Shown here piece by piece: positions 35,506 through 47,710 of a DNA stretch of 64,000 nucleotides. Every line of letters starts with the position of its first letter. Within the stretch, counting starts at the first letter, position 1. The position numbers and the translations under genes were made by a program. The notes beneath the pieces are model-generated. The model made no database searches and was not told where the DNA came from. It worked only from the letters and a program-made list of their open reading frames with translations. Origin of the DNA: Sequoia sempervirens (taxonomy: Eukaryota > Streptophyta > Pinopsida > Cupressales > Cupressaceae); NCBI GenBank assembly GCA_007258455.2, contig VDFB02193867.1, forward strand, positions 571,669,778 to 571,733,777. The letters are read 5' to 3'.

Positions 35506-36125
35506 CAAAGATTTTGAGAGGTTCCTTGCAAAATCCATTTTGTGCACATTCTGCAATCAATCATTTAATTCCATGAGATGATATCTCTTTGAGGCATTCT
35601 ATCAAACAATTCAAGGGTTTTGTCTATGATTCCACATCTTACATATATTGTCTACCAGAGCATATCCAACTATAACATCCAGGTATCTTTTTAATTCCTC
35701 TATCTTTCATCAATCTCTTTGCTATTTGAACCTCATACAAATGTTTTAGAGAACATAATTTGCAGAACTTTTAGGATCCAACTAAAAATATGAATGGTTG
35801 ATCAACCATGCACACCTAATGATCAACTATATATGTAAATTGTAATGCAATAAGGGTTACTGACATGTGAAGTATGTGCAACCCTCATCCACTAAACTTG
35901 CATGACTGCATTCACCTAGAACCCAAACAAAGCTTACAATGTTAGGATGTGTTGCAAAGTGCTTCACTAATTCAAATATTTTGAGAGGTTCCTTGCAAAA
36001 TCCATTTTGTGCACATTCTGCAATCAATCATTTCATTCCATGAGATGACATCTATTTGAGGCATTATGTCAAACAATTCAGGTGTTTTGTCTACGATTCC
36101 ACATCTTGCATATATTGTCTACTTA
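35506..36125 (-). pseudogene. PPR protein gene relic with internal duplication
   Basis: The minus strand reads IYVRCGIIDKTLELFDRMPQ then RDIISWN, the classic plant-specific PLS-type pentatricopeptide repeat (YxKCGxIExAxxLFDxMPxRDxxSWN). It occurs at about 36120-35985 and again at about 35655-35510. Between them are NIVSFVWVLGECSHASL and LYEVQIAKRLMKDRGIKKIP plus GC, the C-terminal E-type region of such proteins. PPR proteins bind RNA in plastids or mitochondria. The 147-base duplicated block (35510-35660 and 35977-36122) is nearly identical, so a local duplication followed capture. Stops and order show a non-functional fragment. Confidence 0.8.
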
Positions 36126-36229
36126 AATAGTTTTTCCTATAGCTATTGTTATTTGGTGTTTTCAATGTTGTAGAGTCAGATTTTCCTATATGCTTGAATG
36201 TCTTTTTTCCTAAAATCAAGTTTATACTA

Positions 36230-36772
36230 TGCTCCCCAAGTTTTAGGGACGGGGATGACAGGGGACGGTGGGACGTGTTTTTGGTACGGGGGTACTTTTA
36301 GGTCATTTTTTAAGGGATGGTAGGGGATGGCTATAAAAAATTAGGGTAATTTTTAAAAATATATAGAAATTTCAAATATTCATATTAGAACATTAATAAA
36401 GCATTCATCATAGGCATTGTAGAAGATTAATACATAACATTAGACTTGAAATGAGATTTCACATAAGAATTGACAAACAAAGTAACAAAATTCAAATTCT
36501 TTTATTGTCAATGTGCATACATATTAAATAAGAATTATAAAAAAATGCCCAAAGGCTTCAAGTTTCAACTATAAAATGACAAAAACATAGAAAATGTATG
36601 GTTATCCCTAATCAGCAAATGCAATTGGTAGGTTTGTATCAAAATTGGAGCTCAAGTTTGTGTCACTATTAGATGCAAAGGTAGGGGGAAGTTTTCGGGT
36701 CGCCCAAGTCCCTAAAAAAATTTTGGGACAGGGACGGGGGAACCAAGGTAGGGGACAAGTCCCTGTGGAGCA
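36230..36772. mobile_element. Possible MITE with G-rich self-complementary ends
   Basis: The block begins TGCTCCCCAAG and ends CTGTGGAGCA, so the outer bases TGCTCC/GGAGCA are inverted. Both ends are full of GGGGAC/GTCCC words that could fold back, and the centre is AT-rich. I found no convincing target duplication. It may be a small non-autonomous DNA element inserted in the CACTA transposon. Confidence 0.4.
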
Positions 36773-39700
36773 TTGATTTTATATGGTTTGGGGTTTCAAG
36801 GTGGGGTTTTACCTGACCACAAAAAACCTCTGTGGTTGGGACAAAGGTATACACCCCTCTTGTTGATTACACCTTATCATCTACTAGAGACCTCTGGGTG
36901 ACTCCTGGAAATGGTACTGTGATGGATTGAGGGGGAAAATAGTAACAAAGGTCATTGTGACAATAAAGTGGAGGTTGGTATGTACATTATTTAAGTCTTG
37001 TAAGATTCTAACCTGGAATCTAGAGGCACCAATTAGGCAAACCCTAGTTTGAGCCTTCATAAAAGAGTTTGCAATACCAATACATAAATGTAAAAATGTA
37101 TTTGATTTTGACTTGTATATCTGAATAGCTCTATTTCTTCTTGGATTAAACATTTAAAAACTGATGTAGGAGCATCAAGGTATTTGTGAAATGTTGATTC
37201 ATGGAGGTCTTAGGTCAGTTTGAGTTTTGAGTCTAGAAGTCATTAATAAGGTCATGATTGACCAATTCATATTGTAAGCATGTGTAGGCATAATGAAGAG
37301 TGTTGGAGGTGGTGGCAGAGCTGTGAGAGGTTGGTAATGTTATTTTTCAATAAACGCTACCCCAAGCTAGTGTAAAGTGAGGGTTTTTAGTTACAGAGGT
37401 TAGATGAGAGTTTGCCCATCTAAAAATTGTTGATTGATTGTTGAGTGGTTCATTGTGAGATAAAGTAAAAAATATGGGTCTAAAAACCTACTAGATGAGT
37501 TGAAGAGTTTTTGCAAAGGAGTGATTTGGAAGAGTTTTGTGAATCAGTTGGTTGTTTGAATCAACTTGTTTTGTGATGATTTGTTCAAAGCCAAATTTCT
37601 TTGCATCAAAAACTTTCCATCATATTGAAGCTTGATGGGAAGAAGGGTCCATTGAGAGAACTCAAGGGGTGTTACTTTCTAGGAGGAGAGAGGTTGTGGA
37701 GTACTTGTTGGCTTGAACAAGTGACTGAGCTCACCTTCCTTGTATTGAAGAGGATGTACTGGGTATGTATTTCCTCAATTAGGATTAAATTATAACTGAT
37801 GGTTTTGTGATGAGATGGTGTTGATGAAAAATCATATAACTGTGATAGTTGAAATTATTTTGGTGGTAATATGACATTCTTTTTTAGAACATTTATAAAG
37901 AAAGTATAGATTAAAGTTTGTTGTGCAGAAGCAGTGAGTAGGCTACATTCCTCTGCTTTCCTCAAATCTTGATTTGGGTGTTGAGGACAAAGGTATAATG
38001 CCTTTTTTTATCTCACACTTGTTCCTTTTGTTACCTTGATGACTGTTACCTCACCCATGTTCTAGTCATGTATTTACCTTGATGACTGACTGACTTGTTT
38101 TTACGGCTTACAACTTACAAGAAAAATGAAGGCCCTTTGACCTTTTAGATCATCTATGATAATTTAATTACATCAACAAAAAACCATGGAAGGATTTAAG
38201 TACATAGGGTTTTGTTGAAGATATCACTGTACTATTTGAAGATTTTGGTTTGTACCTGTTTTAAGCCATTTGTTATGCTTTTGGCCTTGAGATTGAGTGG
38301 GACTCTCAAAACTTACATTTTTTGGTCCTGACAACAAACTTTTAGTATGATATGGTTAAGATGATTTGACTGAGAATTTGAGAACAACAAAGGATAAGCC
38401 TTAATATTTTATGTCATTTAAAGATTGGAATAAAGATTATTGGGCAGGGCAACTTAATACCTTAGATTTGCACCAATTATATATCAACTAGAGACTTGAC
38501 CTATACCTCATGTAACTCTCCATGACTGTAACTATGATCTTCAAATTAGAAATATATACATTCTACACAAGATTTATTTTTTTAGTAGATACTTAGGGAA
38601 TGTGTAAACATGATAGTGAATACCTTGAACTAGTTAGCTTTATCTACTAGTTACTCATGATCAACTAAGGACATCTATATTTCAATTTTAAATAAAATTT
38701 CAATATTGAACTTCAAAATTTAGACAATTTCCACCTGCACTGCACATAAATGGAGGCACCCTTTTAACACATTTCTTTGATTATGCTTTCATCTCCTTTC
38801 ACATTTGAGTATACTAACTTATTTTGAAAAACAAATTGATTTCAGTGTTCTATCCCATGGCTCAGTTCTTGTTTTTGTGTTGAACAAAAATCAAACACTA
38901 AGCTTCAATGTCATGTTGGATTGTCAGAAAGCTACAATGTGAAAATAGCTTCTTTAGAGTCTTCATTCTATTATATCTTTGCAACTCTGTTCTTTCTAAA
39001 TTTATTTTTACATACTAATAGTGACCATGAAAAAATTATTGCAGGAGTGGGAGGTTATTCTTAGCTATATGAGCCACTTTGGTGAGCAAACATGATTACT
39101 AGTAAGTTCTTATTACTTATTAAATCAGGTTTAGGTGACAACTGGAGAATATTAATGTTTGAAAATTGATATAAATTACTTGCATTCAAACTATTAATTT
39201 CCTTATTTACAATCCTTTTTGAGATTATAGTTGTATGGCTGGATAGTTTATATATTCATTGTTTTCAAAATTCACAGTCTATCTGCAGTGACTTCACTAC
39301 CGGTACTTAACAGCTATTTCATAATCAAAATTTTCACTAAAAATTACATTCACCGTATTTTACAAATAACTACTAACTACCCTGCAAACCAAAAACTCCT
39401 TTTTGTTGCCCATAGTTTTGTAAAACCCCCAAAAACTAAATACAAACAGCCAAAAAACTCAAATTCATGGCAGAGGATTATGTTAACTGTAGAGCTGTAG
39501 ACAAGCTACTCGCCATAGTTTCCATAGAGGTCTCATTCTTCTTCCTCTTCCTCTAAGGTTGCTACTCCAACTTCTCTAGTTGCTCCAACTTCAGCTACTT
39601 CACTTCAGCCTTTGTCTTCTTTACCACTACCTCAACCTTTATTAATTCCACAATCAATTTCAAAGCCTCCCACTCGCATGTTGCTCCCTCTCTCCATCTG

Positions 39701-40440
39701 GCTTTACGTTTTCCTTCTGGCCATTTCACAAAGGGTACATATTTGAATGTTTATTCATCCTCTTCTCTTTCAATTCCCTCACCGATATCCATCCCAACTC
39801 CCAGAATCATCCATTCCAACAGTGAGTCCAAGTTGTTTAGATAATCCTTATGCACCAGTGTCTTCATGACCTTTTTCACAACTTTGATCGGCTCTTCCAA
39901 ATCTAAGCCCCAAGCCATTATGAGTGAATAAATGTCCAAATTAGTTATGTACCTATGCATGAGCTGGCCGAATCCTCTTCCCATAATTAGTTGCATTGAC
40001 TAAACTAATCGTTCATCGTTGTACAAGAAACACCCCATCAGTCTCTTTACCGATGGTTCTCCATAAAAGTGTGAGTTGTTTCTTCATTTTAAGCATGAAA
40101 CCAACCTCCATCACCTCTACAACGATAGATCCACAACCTCCTATACACCGTTTTCATACCTATTATTCACCACAATAGAGGAGCATCAAGTAAGTAATGC
40201 CTCGAGAATATAATGAAATAATGAAATGAAATAATTTAATAACTTCATTCACATTCCTTTCCATAAATTCTCAGCATACGTCAGTCATCACCTCCACTTG
40301 ACTCCACGCACTTCTCTCATTCACTTCAAGAATCAAAACCTGCAAGTAATCCATTTTAGAGCTCCCTAAATGCACCACCCATTTTAGTCTTGTCATCGAG
40401 GGAGAACATTAATTTCAAATATCTCGACAATGCCTCAGGA
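36773..40440. other. CACTA interior with little recognisable content
   Basis: I see no defended gene. Near 39470-40190 both strands show partly open frames; the minus-strand one at 39996-39751 (GQLMHRYITNLDIYSLIMAW) looks protein-like but matches no family I know. The rest is AT-rich and may be intron sequence of captured genes. Confidence 0.4.
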
Positions 40441-40870
40441 TGTCACATCAATTAGAATAATCATTATCGTTGTATTAGTGAGACTATGATTCTTATTCCA
40501 CCGATAGCCACCTTCTCCACTGATGAACAACTTTCCTTAGGTCTATAGGTGGGACGCCAGATAACGTCACCCTGATGCATCCCAACTCCACCGATATACA
40601 TTATGCACTTGATAATCCATGCTTATATTGAGCCATCAAGGGAATGCAAACATTTGTTCCACCGATGTTCATGTGTCACAAAGATGTGCTTACTTTTGTT
40701 GACTCTTTCGGTCTATCGGGGAGAGCTCCTTAGGAGTTAGCCCAATAGGGTATTGTTACACCGATACTAGGTTATTAGCTACTTTCATCAGGCCATCGGC
40801 AAGGCTTTAATGGGGGTTCTGCCAATGAGGCATTGTTAGGCCGATAGCGTTAATTTTTATTTAGGGATGG
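40440..40870. repeat. ACCGATA-motif region in the CACTA element
   Basis: Phrases such as TCCACCGATA, GTTACACCGATAC and AGGCCGATAG recur every 50-100 bases in both orientations. The same vocabulary occurs at 14440-15720 and 34860-35150. Confidence 0.5.
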
Positions 40871-40964
40871 GGAAAGATTTATGGAGCCTCATACTATTAT
40901 GGTCTCATGCTTACTATTATGCTTTTGATAGATTTTTTCCAAGGCAGTGAACTTTTTGACAAAA

Positions 40965-41065
40965 TGCTTTGGTAGTCATGTATGGAAAATGTGGTAGCAT
41001 AGACAAGGCAGTGAACTGTTTGAAAAAATGCCTCAAAGAAATGTGGTCTCATAGAATGCCATGAC
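40965..41065 (+). pseudogene. Short PPR gene fragment
   Basis: The + strand reads VVMYGKCGSIDKAVN and, after a one-base shift, LFEKMPQRNVVS then NAM, one PLS-type pentatricopeptide repeat. It is in the opposite orientation to the PPR relic at 35506-36125 and differs in sequence, so it may be a separate capture. A weaker echo of the same repeat lies just upstream at 40900-40965. A stop and the shift make it non-coding. Confidence 0.72.
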
Positions 41066-42059
41066 AAACAAATGTAATTGGCAGCTGCTCCTAGTTATTA
41101 GTTATGCAATGTGAAGTAATTGCATAACTACTTAGGTTGACTTTGTAAAAACTATATTATTGTAATTGAAATTTTGTCATCTATCAACATTTAGTTATTA
41201 GTTATGCAATGTGAAGTAATGCTTTGAGTTTGAAAGGTGTGCAATGCAATGAAATCAAAGATATGAATATAAACTACATAAATCTACTTTTTACAATTCA
41301 TTAGTTAAACTCTTTATTTTATTTGCTCTCTATATCTCTAGGCTATGGAAATGCCTTTCAATTTCAAAAAAAATAGTTTTTATCTCTTGTTCTACAATTT
41401 TTTACCTTTTTTTTAAAATTCAATTTTTTTGGATTTTTGAATGCATGGGGTTATGTTAGTAGTGCTCTCATATTATGTGCATGGTAATGTAGTGTTTATA
41501 TTTGTTACCTTTGTATCTAACTAGCATGAAGCTAATAGTAACATTGTAATTGTTTTTTAGTAAATTAGATTGATCATTGCAATTATTTTTGAAATTTCCC
41601 TTTTGCAATTATTTTAACACACACATGCAAGTACTATTTATGTAAGTAATGGTTGTTTTATTATGAAAACAAGGGTAATCATTACCTATGTAATATAATG
41701 TGTTGTTTTTTTTCTTTTTTGCAGAAATGTAATGATAAACTCAAAGAAGGGGATAAAGTTAGGGAGTCAACTTGAAGACAAAATAGATGGGGTTGTTCAT
41801 CTGAAAGAGAAAGAGGGAACCTTCACACGATGGCCACTAAAATATTTGTAGAAAATGACATAATTGAACATTTTTATTATGTACTAGTTAATTAATGTTA
41901 GACATCTTGGCTCATTGCTTTATGCAGTATTTTGAATGTGTTGTTTAGGGATCTTAATTATCATGGTGTATTTGAAAGAGTTGGAAACTCTTAGACAACT
42001 TTGACATTTTTTATTATATTTACATGTATACCCTTAGACAACTTTGACATCTTGTAACT

Positions 42060-42600
42060 TGATATATATATATGACTAAATTAATGACTAAATATATTAC
42101 TAAATTAATGACTAAATTAATGACTAAAGTAATGACTAAATTAATTACTAAATATATGACTAAATTAATGACTAAATATATGACTAAATTAATGACTAAA
42201 GTAATGACTAAATTAATGATTAAATATATGACTAAATTAATGACTAAATAAATGACCAGTTAACAACAATCAGTGACTAAATTAATGACTAAATTAACGA
42301 CTAAATCAATGACCAAATCAATGACTAAATAAATGACAAATAGTTTAGTTATAAATTTAGTGGTGTTATAAATGACTACAAATAAACCACTAAAATAGTC
42401 ACATGACTAAAATTAATGACTAAAAAATATGACTAAATAAATGACTAAATCAATGACCAAATCAATGACCAAATTAATGACCAAAATCAATGACTAAATA
42501 AATGACTAAAAAAATTGTTTAGCAAATAAACCACTAATAAATGACTAAAGTTAGTCATTTATATGCAATTTTTAGTAGTTTATTTAGTCATATATTGTTG
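42060..42600 (+). repeat. Right subterminal repeat array of the CACTA element
   Basis: Several dozen head-to-tail variants of ATGACTAAATTA fill this stretch. In the last 70 bases the word turns round to TTTAGTCAT. The element ends TACTAGTG at 42614. Confidence 0.9.
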
Positions 42601-42614
42601 TTTATGTACTAGTG

Positions 42615-44099
42615 TGTGTCCACATATCTGCATAACATAGTCAACTACATAGGTCTCATATCATGACTATACCTGGTAATACCATCTCACCTCCTCAACA
42701 TGACAACAAAACCAGCAAACCAAGTGACTAAACCAAGCCACCAAAATTGAACATGCATCATCACTAAAATATCAATGGGCAAAGACAACCCATGTCCAAG
42801 TCATAAATGCAACATGTAAGTATAGACTGCCTACAACATTACACAACTTGTAGATACAACAATGCAACATATAAGTCCAAATATATACTGATAACCATGT
42901 CAAATGAGATAATAATTTGAGATGTACAACTGAGCATACAATGAATCCAACATCAAATCTCCAAGATCCGATCATCCATAAACTCATAGTATCACCATAA
43001 CCAAAGTAACCCATAAACATAACAGATAAGGAAAATAGTAAATAAACCATGCCAAAATAACTCCAAACTTGATCCACTTTATAGTTCTTTGAACAAGCTT
43101 TCTATTGACTATTTGAAGTCCAAAATTTGACTTTGTATGCACTCGATATGAACTCTTGAAGCTCAAAAAAAACACCTGACTTCCAACATGCAAAAAACTA
43201 TCAAAACTATAAAATATTAGAAAATCATTGTCACCATAGTATAGAGGACTGAGTTAGCTTTCCAATAAGTCTAAGAAGTCGAAAAATGGAGCACTTGGAC
43301 AAAAGTTATGCCCCTTCGAAGTAAAACAATGGTTTGCATGTGAGGAAAAAAAATTAGCCACCCCTGGTGGTTGGGCAGCGACCCCACCTGGGTGATGCCA
43401 CCCACCTGGTGGTGGAACCAAGATTTTCTTCAAATACAATTTATTTTTTATATATTCCAAATTTAATCGACCCCTTTTGAATAAAATTCATTTGCAGAAA
43501 TCAACTAGGTATTAAATTTGATTTAATAAAAAAAAAATTAATACCCCTTATAACTCCCATCCAGACCCAACCTCCCATTCAACTATGGCTTTAAAAAAAA
43601 AAATTAATAAAAGATTTTATCCCCTGTGGGGGGCCTGGCAGTTCCCCAGCTAGACAGGTACCCACCATCGATGGCTTAACCTGCCAGCGGCAGTACTCGC
43701 CGACAAGGGGGTCATCCACCCTGCGTCTACAGGTATGACACGCTGCACAAGGGGGGGTCTACCCCTCCCCAAAGCATTTAATTTAAATTTTTTTAATTTA
43801 TTTTCAAAAAAAAAAATCGGCCCCCAAATTTTTTTAATAATAATTTTTTTGATTTTATATTGCAGGGATTTTTTAATGGCAACGATTTTTTTTTTAAAGA
43901 TCTATATGGCCTGCAAATAGGGCTTTTTACAAAAAAAAATTGCATTTTTTTCCAGTAATAAAAATAGGTTAAATTATATGTCAAAATTCGTCTTTCAGCC
44001 AACCCATATCCAATTATGAGGTCCATTTTGTTCCAAGAGGTCTTCTGTAAATTTTCCCCCACAAAACCCCCACTTGAATGCAAAACCAAGAAACCCATT
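42615..44099 (-). other. Internal region of the copia element, middle piece
   Basis: This is noncoding as far as I can see. A GC-rich block at about 43340-43400 and another at 43620-43770 have runs of G and C and short inverted words (for example CCACCTGGTGG near 43402). The 101-codon minus-strand frame 43077-42772 is hydrophobic and unrecognised. The last five bases (CCATT, 44095-44099) are the target duplication of element 2. Confidence 0.5.
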
Positions 44100-45283
44100 T
44101 GTATATGCATAAAATTGGTCATGTTTAGTTAATTTTGGCATTTAATTAAATATTTATTATTTAGTTAATCTCTCTAAAAGTCCTCTACATATGATTAAAT
44201 TTAATTAATTTAATTATATTGTTCATTCACTTTATTCTTCTGCCATGATTAAACAAATCAACTTTATTTAATTATTTCACATTCATATGTCTGCTTGATT
44301 AATTAATAAATACTTTTTATTTATTATAATTAATTATCACCTTCTAGATTTAATTAAGTCTTTGATTTAATTAAATTTAAATATTTCTTTTCTCCTATTC
44401 AAAATCTTTCTTCTAATTAATTAAATATTTTATTTAATTAATTTCATTTACATGTCATTTCCTAAAAAATTAATTAAATATCCTTCGTATCTTTTCAAAT
44501 CATAATTAAATATTTTATTTAATTATGAAATCTTTTATTATTATCCAAATCTTAATTGAATATCTTATTTGATTAAGAAAAATCTTCCATGTCACCAATA
44601 AATGAATAATGAATTTAGTAAATTCATTATTTATCTTCAAAATCTTTCCAAAATCTCACAAAAAGATAATTTTTACAATTCATCTTTATCATCTCATCTT
44701 TTCTCTTTTTCGAAAAAGGAAACAAAGCTTGTTTTTTGTTTTCTTCTATTTTTCTCTCCGATCATATCCATCTTCGACCGCTCGATCTGCCAGGAATTTT
44801 CATAGTCGTTGATAACATCAACCAATCAGAATCTTTTGAAAGCTCTATAAATATCCCTATAAATCCAAGCATTGGTTACCTACAACTTATAATACGTACA
44901 TTTGAGAATAGTTGCATGATAGTATTCTAGCATTCTAGCATTGTCTTTATCATCTTTAGCTTTCAGAATCTCGTAATCTTTCATTTTAGCAATCATTTTT
45001 AGTATCAGTACAAACATATCCTAGCATAGCGTTGCATGCATTCATATTCAATCTCATTCTCTAGGAAGACTGTTTGTTGAGCCTAGCATACAAATCTGAG
45101 AGTAAGATGGAATTGACAAAAACACTGGAGATAGAGGACAATAGGACGACATCAATGACAGAATACCGAGTTTGCATTTCTTTGTATTTGATTTTCTGTT
45201 TTTGATATAATGTCTTATCGGTGTGTTTGATTTGTTTTAATTTACATTCATTATTTATTGCACTCTCTAAAATCGATCACACA
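44100..45283 (+). repeat. 5' LTR of element 2 (1184 bp)
   Basis: It starts TGTATATGCATAAAATTGG and ends GATCACACA. The first 500 bases are extremely rich in TTAATTAAAT-type words. CTATAAATATCC at about 44848 is a good TATA box. It matches 60843-62018 throughout. Confidence 0.95.
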
Positions 45284-45286
45284 TTT

Positions 45287-45305
45287 CTAGCACCCACCGT
45301 GGGGC
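45287..45305 (+). promoter_or_regulatory. Primer-binding site of element 2
   Basis: TAGCACCCACCGTGGGGCT begins three bases after the LTR end. It resembles the TGGCGCCCACCGTGGGGC site seen in many Tat-type plant elements, with two G-to-A type changes. I do not assign the tRNA with certainty. Confidence 0.65.
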
Positions 45306-47710
45306 TCTTGCCCCGTTTTTACATTTACTTGTAGATTTTTGACAGGATTTCACGTTATGGAATTTATATTTTAGAAAAATTTTGCATTTTAGCACATACG
45401 TGGTTTTTTTAGCTCATATAGAATTTCTAAAAGCGCTTTTGCAGGTTTTTCGATGCATTTGAGGAACATAACGACACATCTAGGGAATAGAAGGATGCTT
45501 ATAGGGAACATAATGGCACATACACTCGGTCTACTTTATTAAAATTTTGTTAAAAAAAAATGTTGCATTTTTCTTTTAGCGCATCTAGGATTTTTTGCAG
45601 TGCTTATAGGATCTGTTTTAGCGCATTTACTTATTTTTGTGGCACATATATATGATCTTGTAGCACATATAGGGTGTAACTAAACAAGGTTTTGAGACTG
45701 ATGCCTTCTGCAAACCAGACCTTTTCTGGCTTAAAAGGAACCAATCTAGGATAGTCACATCTGGTTTTTAAAAAGAAGCAACCCTAGGGTAGACACAGAT
45801 TTAAAATGAAGCAATCTAGGATAGTCACCACACAATGATTTTTGCGGTTAAAATTGAACTTGTTTTCATGAAGCAACATCTTCACGTAGTTTAGATCATT
45901 GTGATTTGGGCTCTAAAAAGAACATTGTCTACTGTGTTTGTGGCAATAGGTCTATGCTCTCGCCTTAACTAGGTGATCAGAATACTAGACTTGCCTTTTA
46001 CATTTTTGTAATTTCTAATGCTTTATTACATCTTGTAGAGGGCCTTATCTTTTGGGAAAAAGTACTCACCCAAGAGGAACGACCCAAGTGGGTTCAAGCC
46101 AAAGCTAGGCTATTCCACCCCCACTATAAAATTTTAAGCAAGTCTAGGGGAAACCCACTTTTTCCAGTAGTGTGCAAAATAACCATCCCCAAAGCCTTTG
46201 TTATAAAGGTTGGGAGGTCTCCTGAGGGAGTTTATCATTGCTGCTCCGAACGAAAACCCTTACTAAGAACCTAGTGTAGTAGTCAGCCGAAGTCAGTTTT
46301 CGAACATCCTAATAATCACAGTGCAAGGGGAGGGAAGAATCTGCCCCCAAGACACTCACCATATAACTGCCAAGGACCATTTTCTTAGGGGATCTGGTAT
46401 CCACTTCCGTCACTCTGAGTATGCGCCTAGAAAAGACAAAAACATAGGTGCCCCTTTGGGGGTGACATGGCTGTATGAGTCGACACGGTTCTAATATGTG
46501 GGTTGTGGTTATTATGATGACCTACTTGAGTACTAAGAGTGAGTCTGCCTGAATTTTCTGTTATGTGTGAAACTTGTGCAAACACTTTTTGAAAAAAAAA
46601 TTTGAACATACACTTGATGTTTAGTATAGGAATTAAAAACAACTTTTTTCAGAGTGTTTGTTGTGTTTTCCATCACATTAACTCAGATAAAAGATCATCC
46701 AAGATGAACATGCGAAAATTCAGCTAAAAATTGTTCAAAACTGTTTGATAAACAGCTTTGGAAAATTGTTTTAGCGCATCTAGGGCATAGAGTAGCGCAT
46801 ATAAGGTCTGTTCTAGTGCATTCACTGGCTATTTCAGTGCTTTTAGAGCCTGTTTTAGCACATACACTGAATATTCTGTAAATAGTCTATCACTATCAAA
46901 GCATTTTTCTGTAGCGCATATAGGACACAAAGTAGCGCATCTGAGGTCTGTTGTAGCACATTTTACTATTTCTCTCGTGCATATACCTGTTTCTATAGTG
47001 CATACAGGGTACAGAGTAGCGCATTTGTCATTTTCCAAAATTTTATTGTTGACAGATCTGAGTTTATAACATCTTCATTCCAATAACCTTTTGACATTTC
47101 TCTCATGCTTAAAGAGTGGAAATCAACCAAATTTTTTAGGAAATCGATTATCAATAGGATCAAGAAACCTAAGAAACATTTAGGTTACAAGAAAACTTTG
47201 CAATGAAGGAAGTTTTTATATAAAAGTCAAAATGTCTTGCTTCATCACTGTCAGTTTATCCATAGATACCAAGATTTTGCTAGGGGGTTTACTAACGAAT
47301 ACATTGTAGAGCCTTTATATTCATGAGCATATTTCCAGAGAAGAGCTCTATCTCAATGGCACAATCACAATTAGCCTCTTGAGTTTGATTATCTACCACA
47401 ACCTTCTATTGAATATTCAACACATCCCAGTCAAATCCTTCAGTAATCTTAATTAGGCTATTTTGATATACTTGTCATTCTTCGAAAACAAGGATCAAAT
47501 CTTAAAAAGTGCACCTTTCAAACAAATTTATGATTATTGATTCGACTTCCCCAACAAGATTCTGATATCCTTTATCATTGGAAGCCACAATCAAGAATTA
47601 AGAACATCATTTGATCATATCATAAGATTCTCATCTTATCAGATCAAAACATCATCATCTGTGCACTTATCAAATTGTGATCTAAGTCTAGAAGAACACT
47701 TCAAAACTAT
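45306..47710 (+). other. Long leader of element 2 with AGCGCAT repeats
   Basis: This is untranslated leader before gag. Variants of TTTTAGCGCATCTAGGG recur at 45390-45680 and again, more densely, at 46765-47030. A short GAAGCAATCTAGGATAGTCAC-type phrase is repeated about three times at 45730-45830. The central part (46050-46440) is less AT-rich and shows no ORF. The same AGCGCAT motif reappears inverted at 59910-60300. Confidence 0.75.

Larger units (their letters stand above)
29827..42614. mobile_element. CACTA-type DNA transposon carrying host gene fragments
   Basis: The 12.8-kb element starts CACTAGTA and ends TACTAGTG, a perfect 8-bp inverted repeat beginning with CACTA. The three bases outside are CGT on the left and TGT on the right, a 3-bp target duplication if one CpG changed to TpG. 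Both ends hold dense subterminal arrays of ATGACTAAA-type words, as is typical of CACTA/EnSpm elements. No transposase is recognised. Inside lie fragments of at least three host genes: a farnesyl diphosphate synthase exon, COG1 exons (partly duplicated), and PPR repeats. It is inserted in the internal part of the copia element. Such gene-carrying non-autonomous elements are known in plants (Pack-CACTA). Confidence 0.82.

Noticed and set aside
41725..41860. A possible CACTA transposase exon after a TTTTTTGCAG splice-like site
   Set aside because: The frame (CNDKLKEGDKVRES) is short and has stops, and I cannot match it to a TNPD or TNPA protein, so the element is called non-autonomous.
42772..43077. 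A 101-codon hydrophobic minus-strand ORF
   Set aside because: No recognisable family and no supporting neighbours. Similar W/Y/H-rich chance frames occur throughout the copia internal region.
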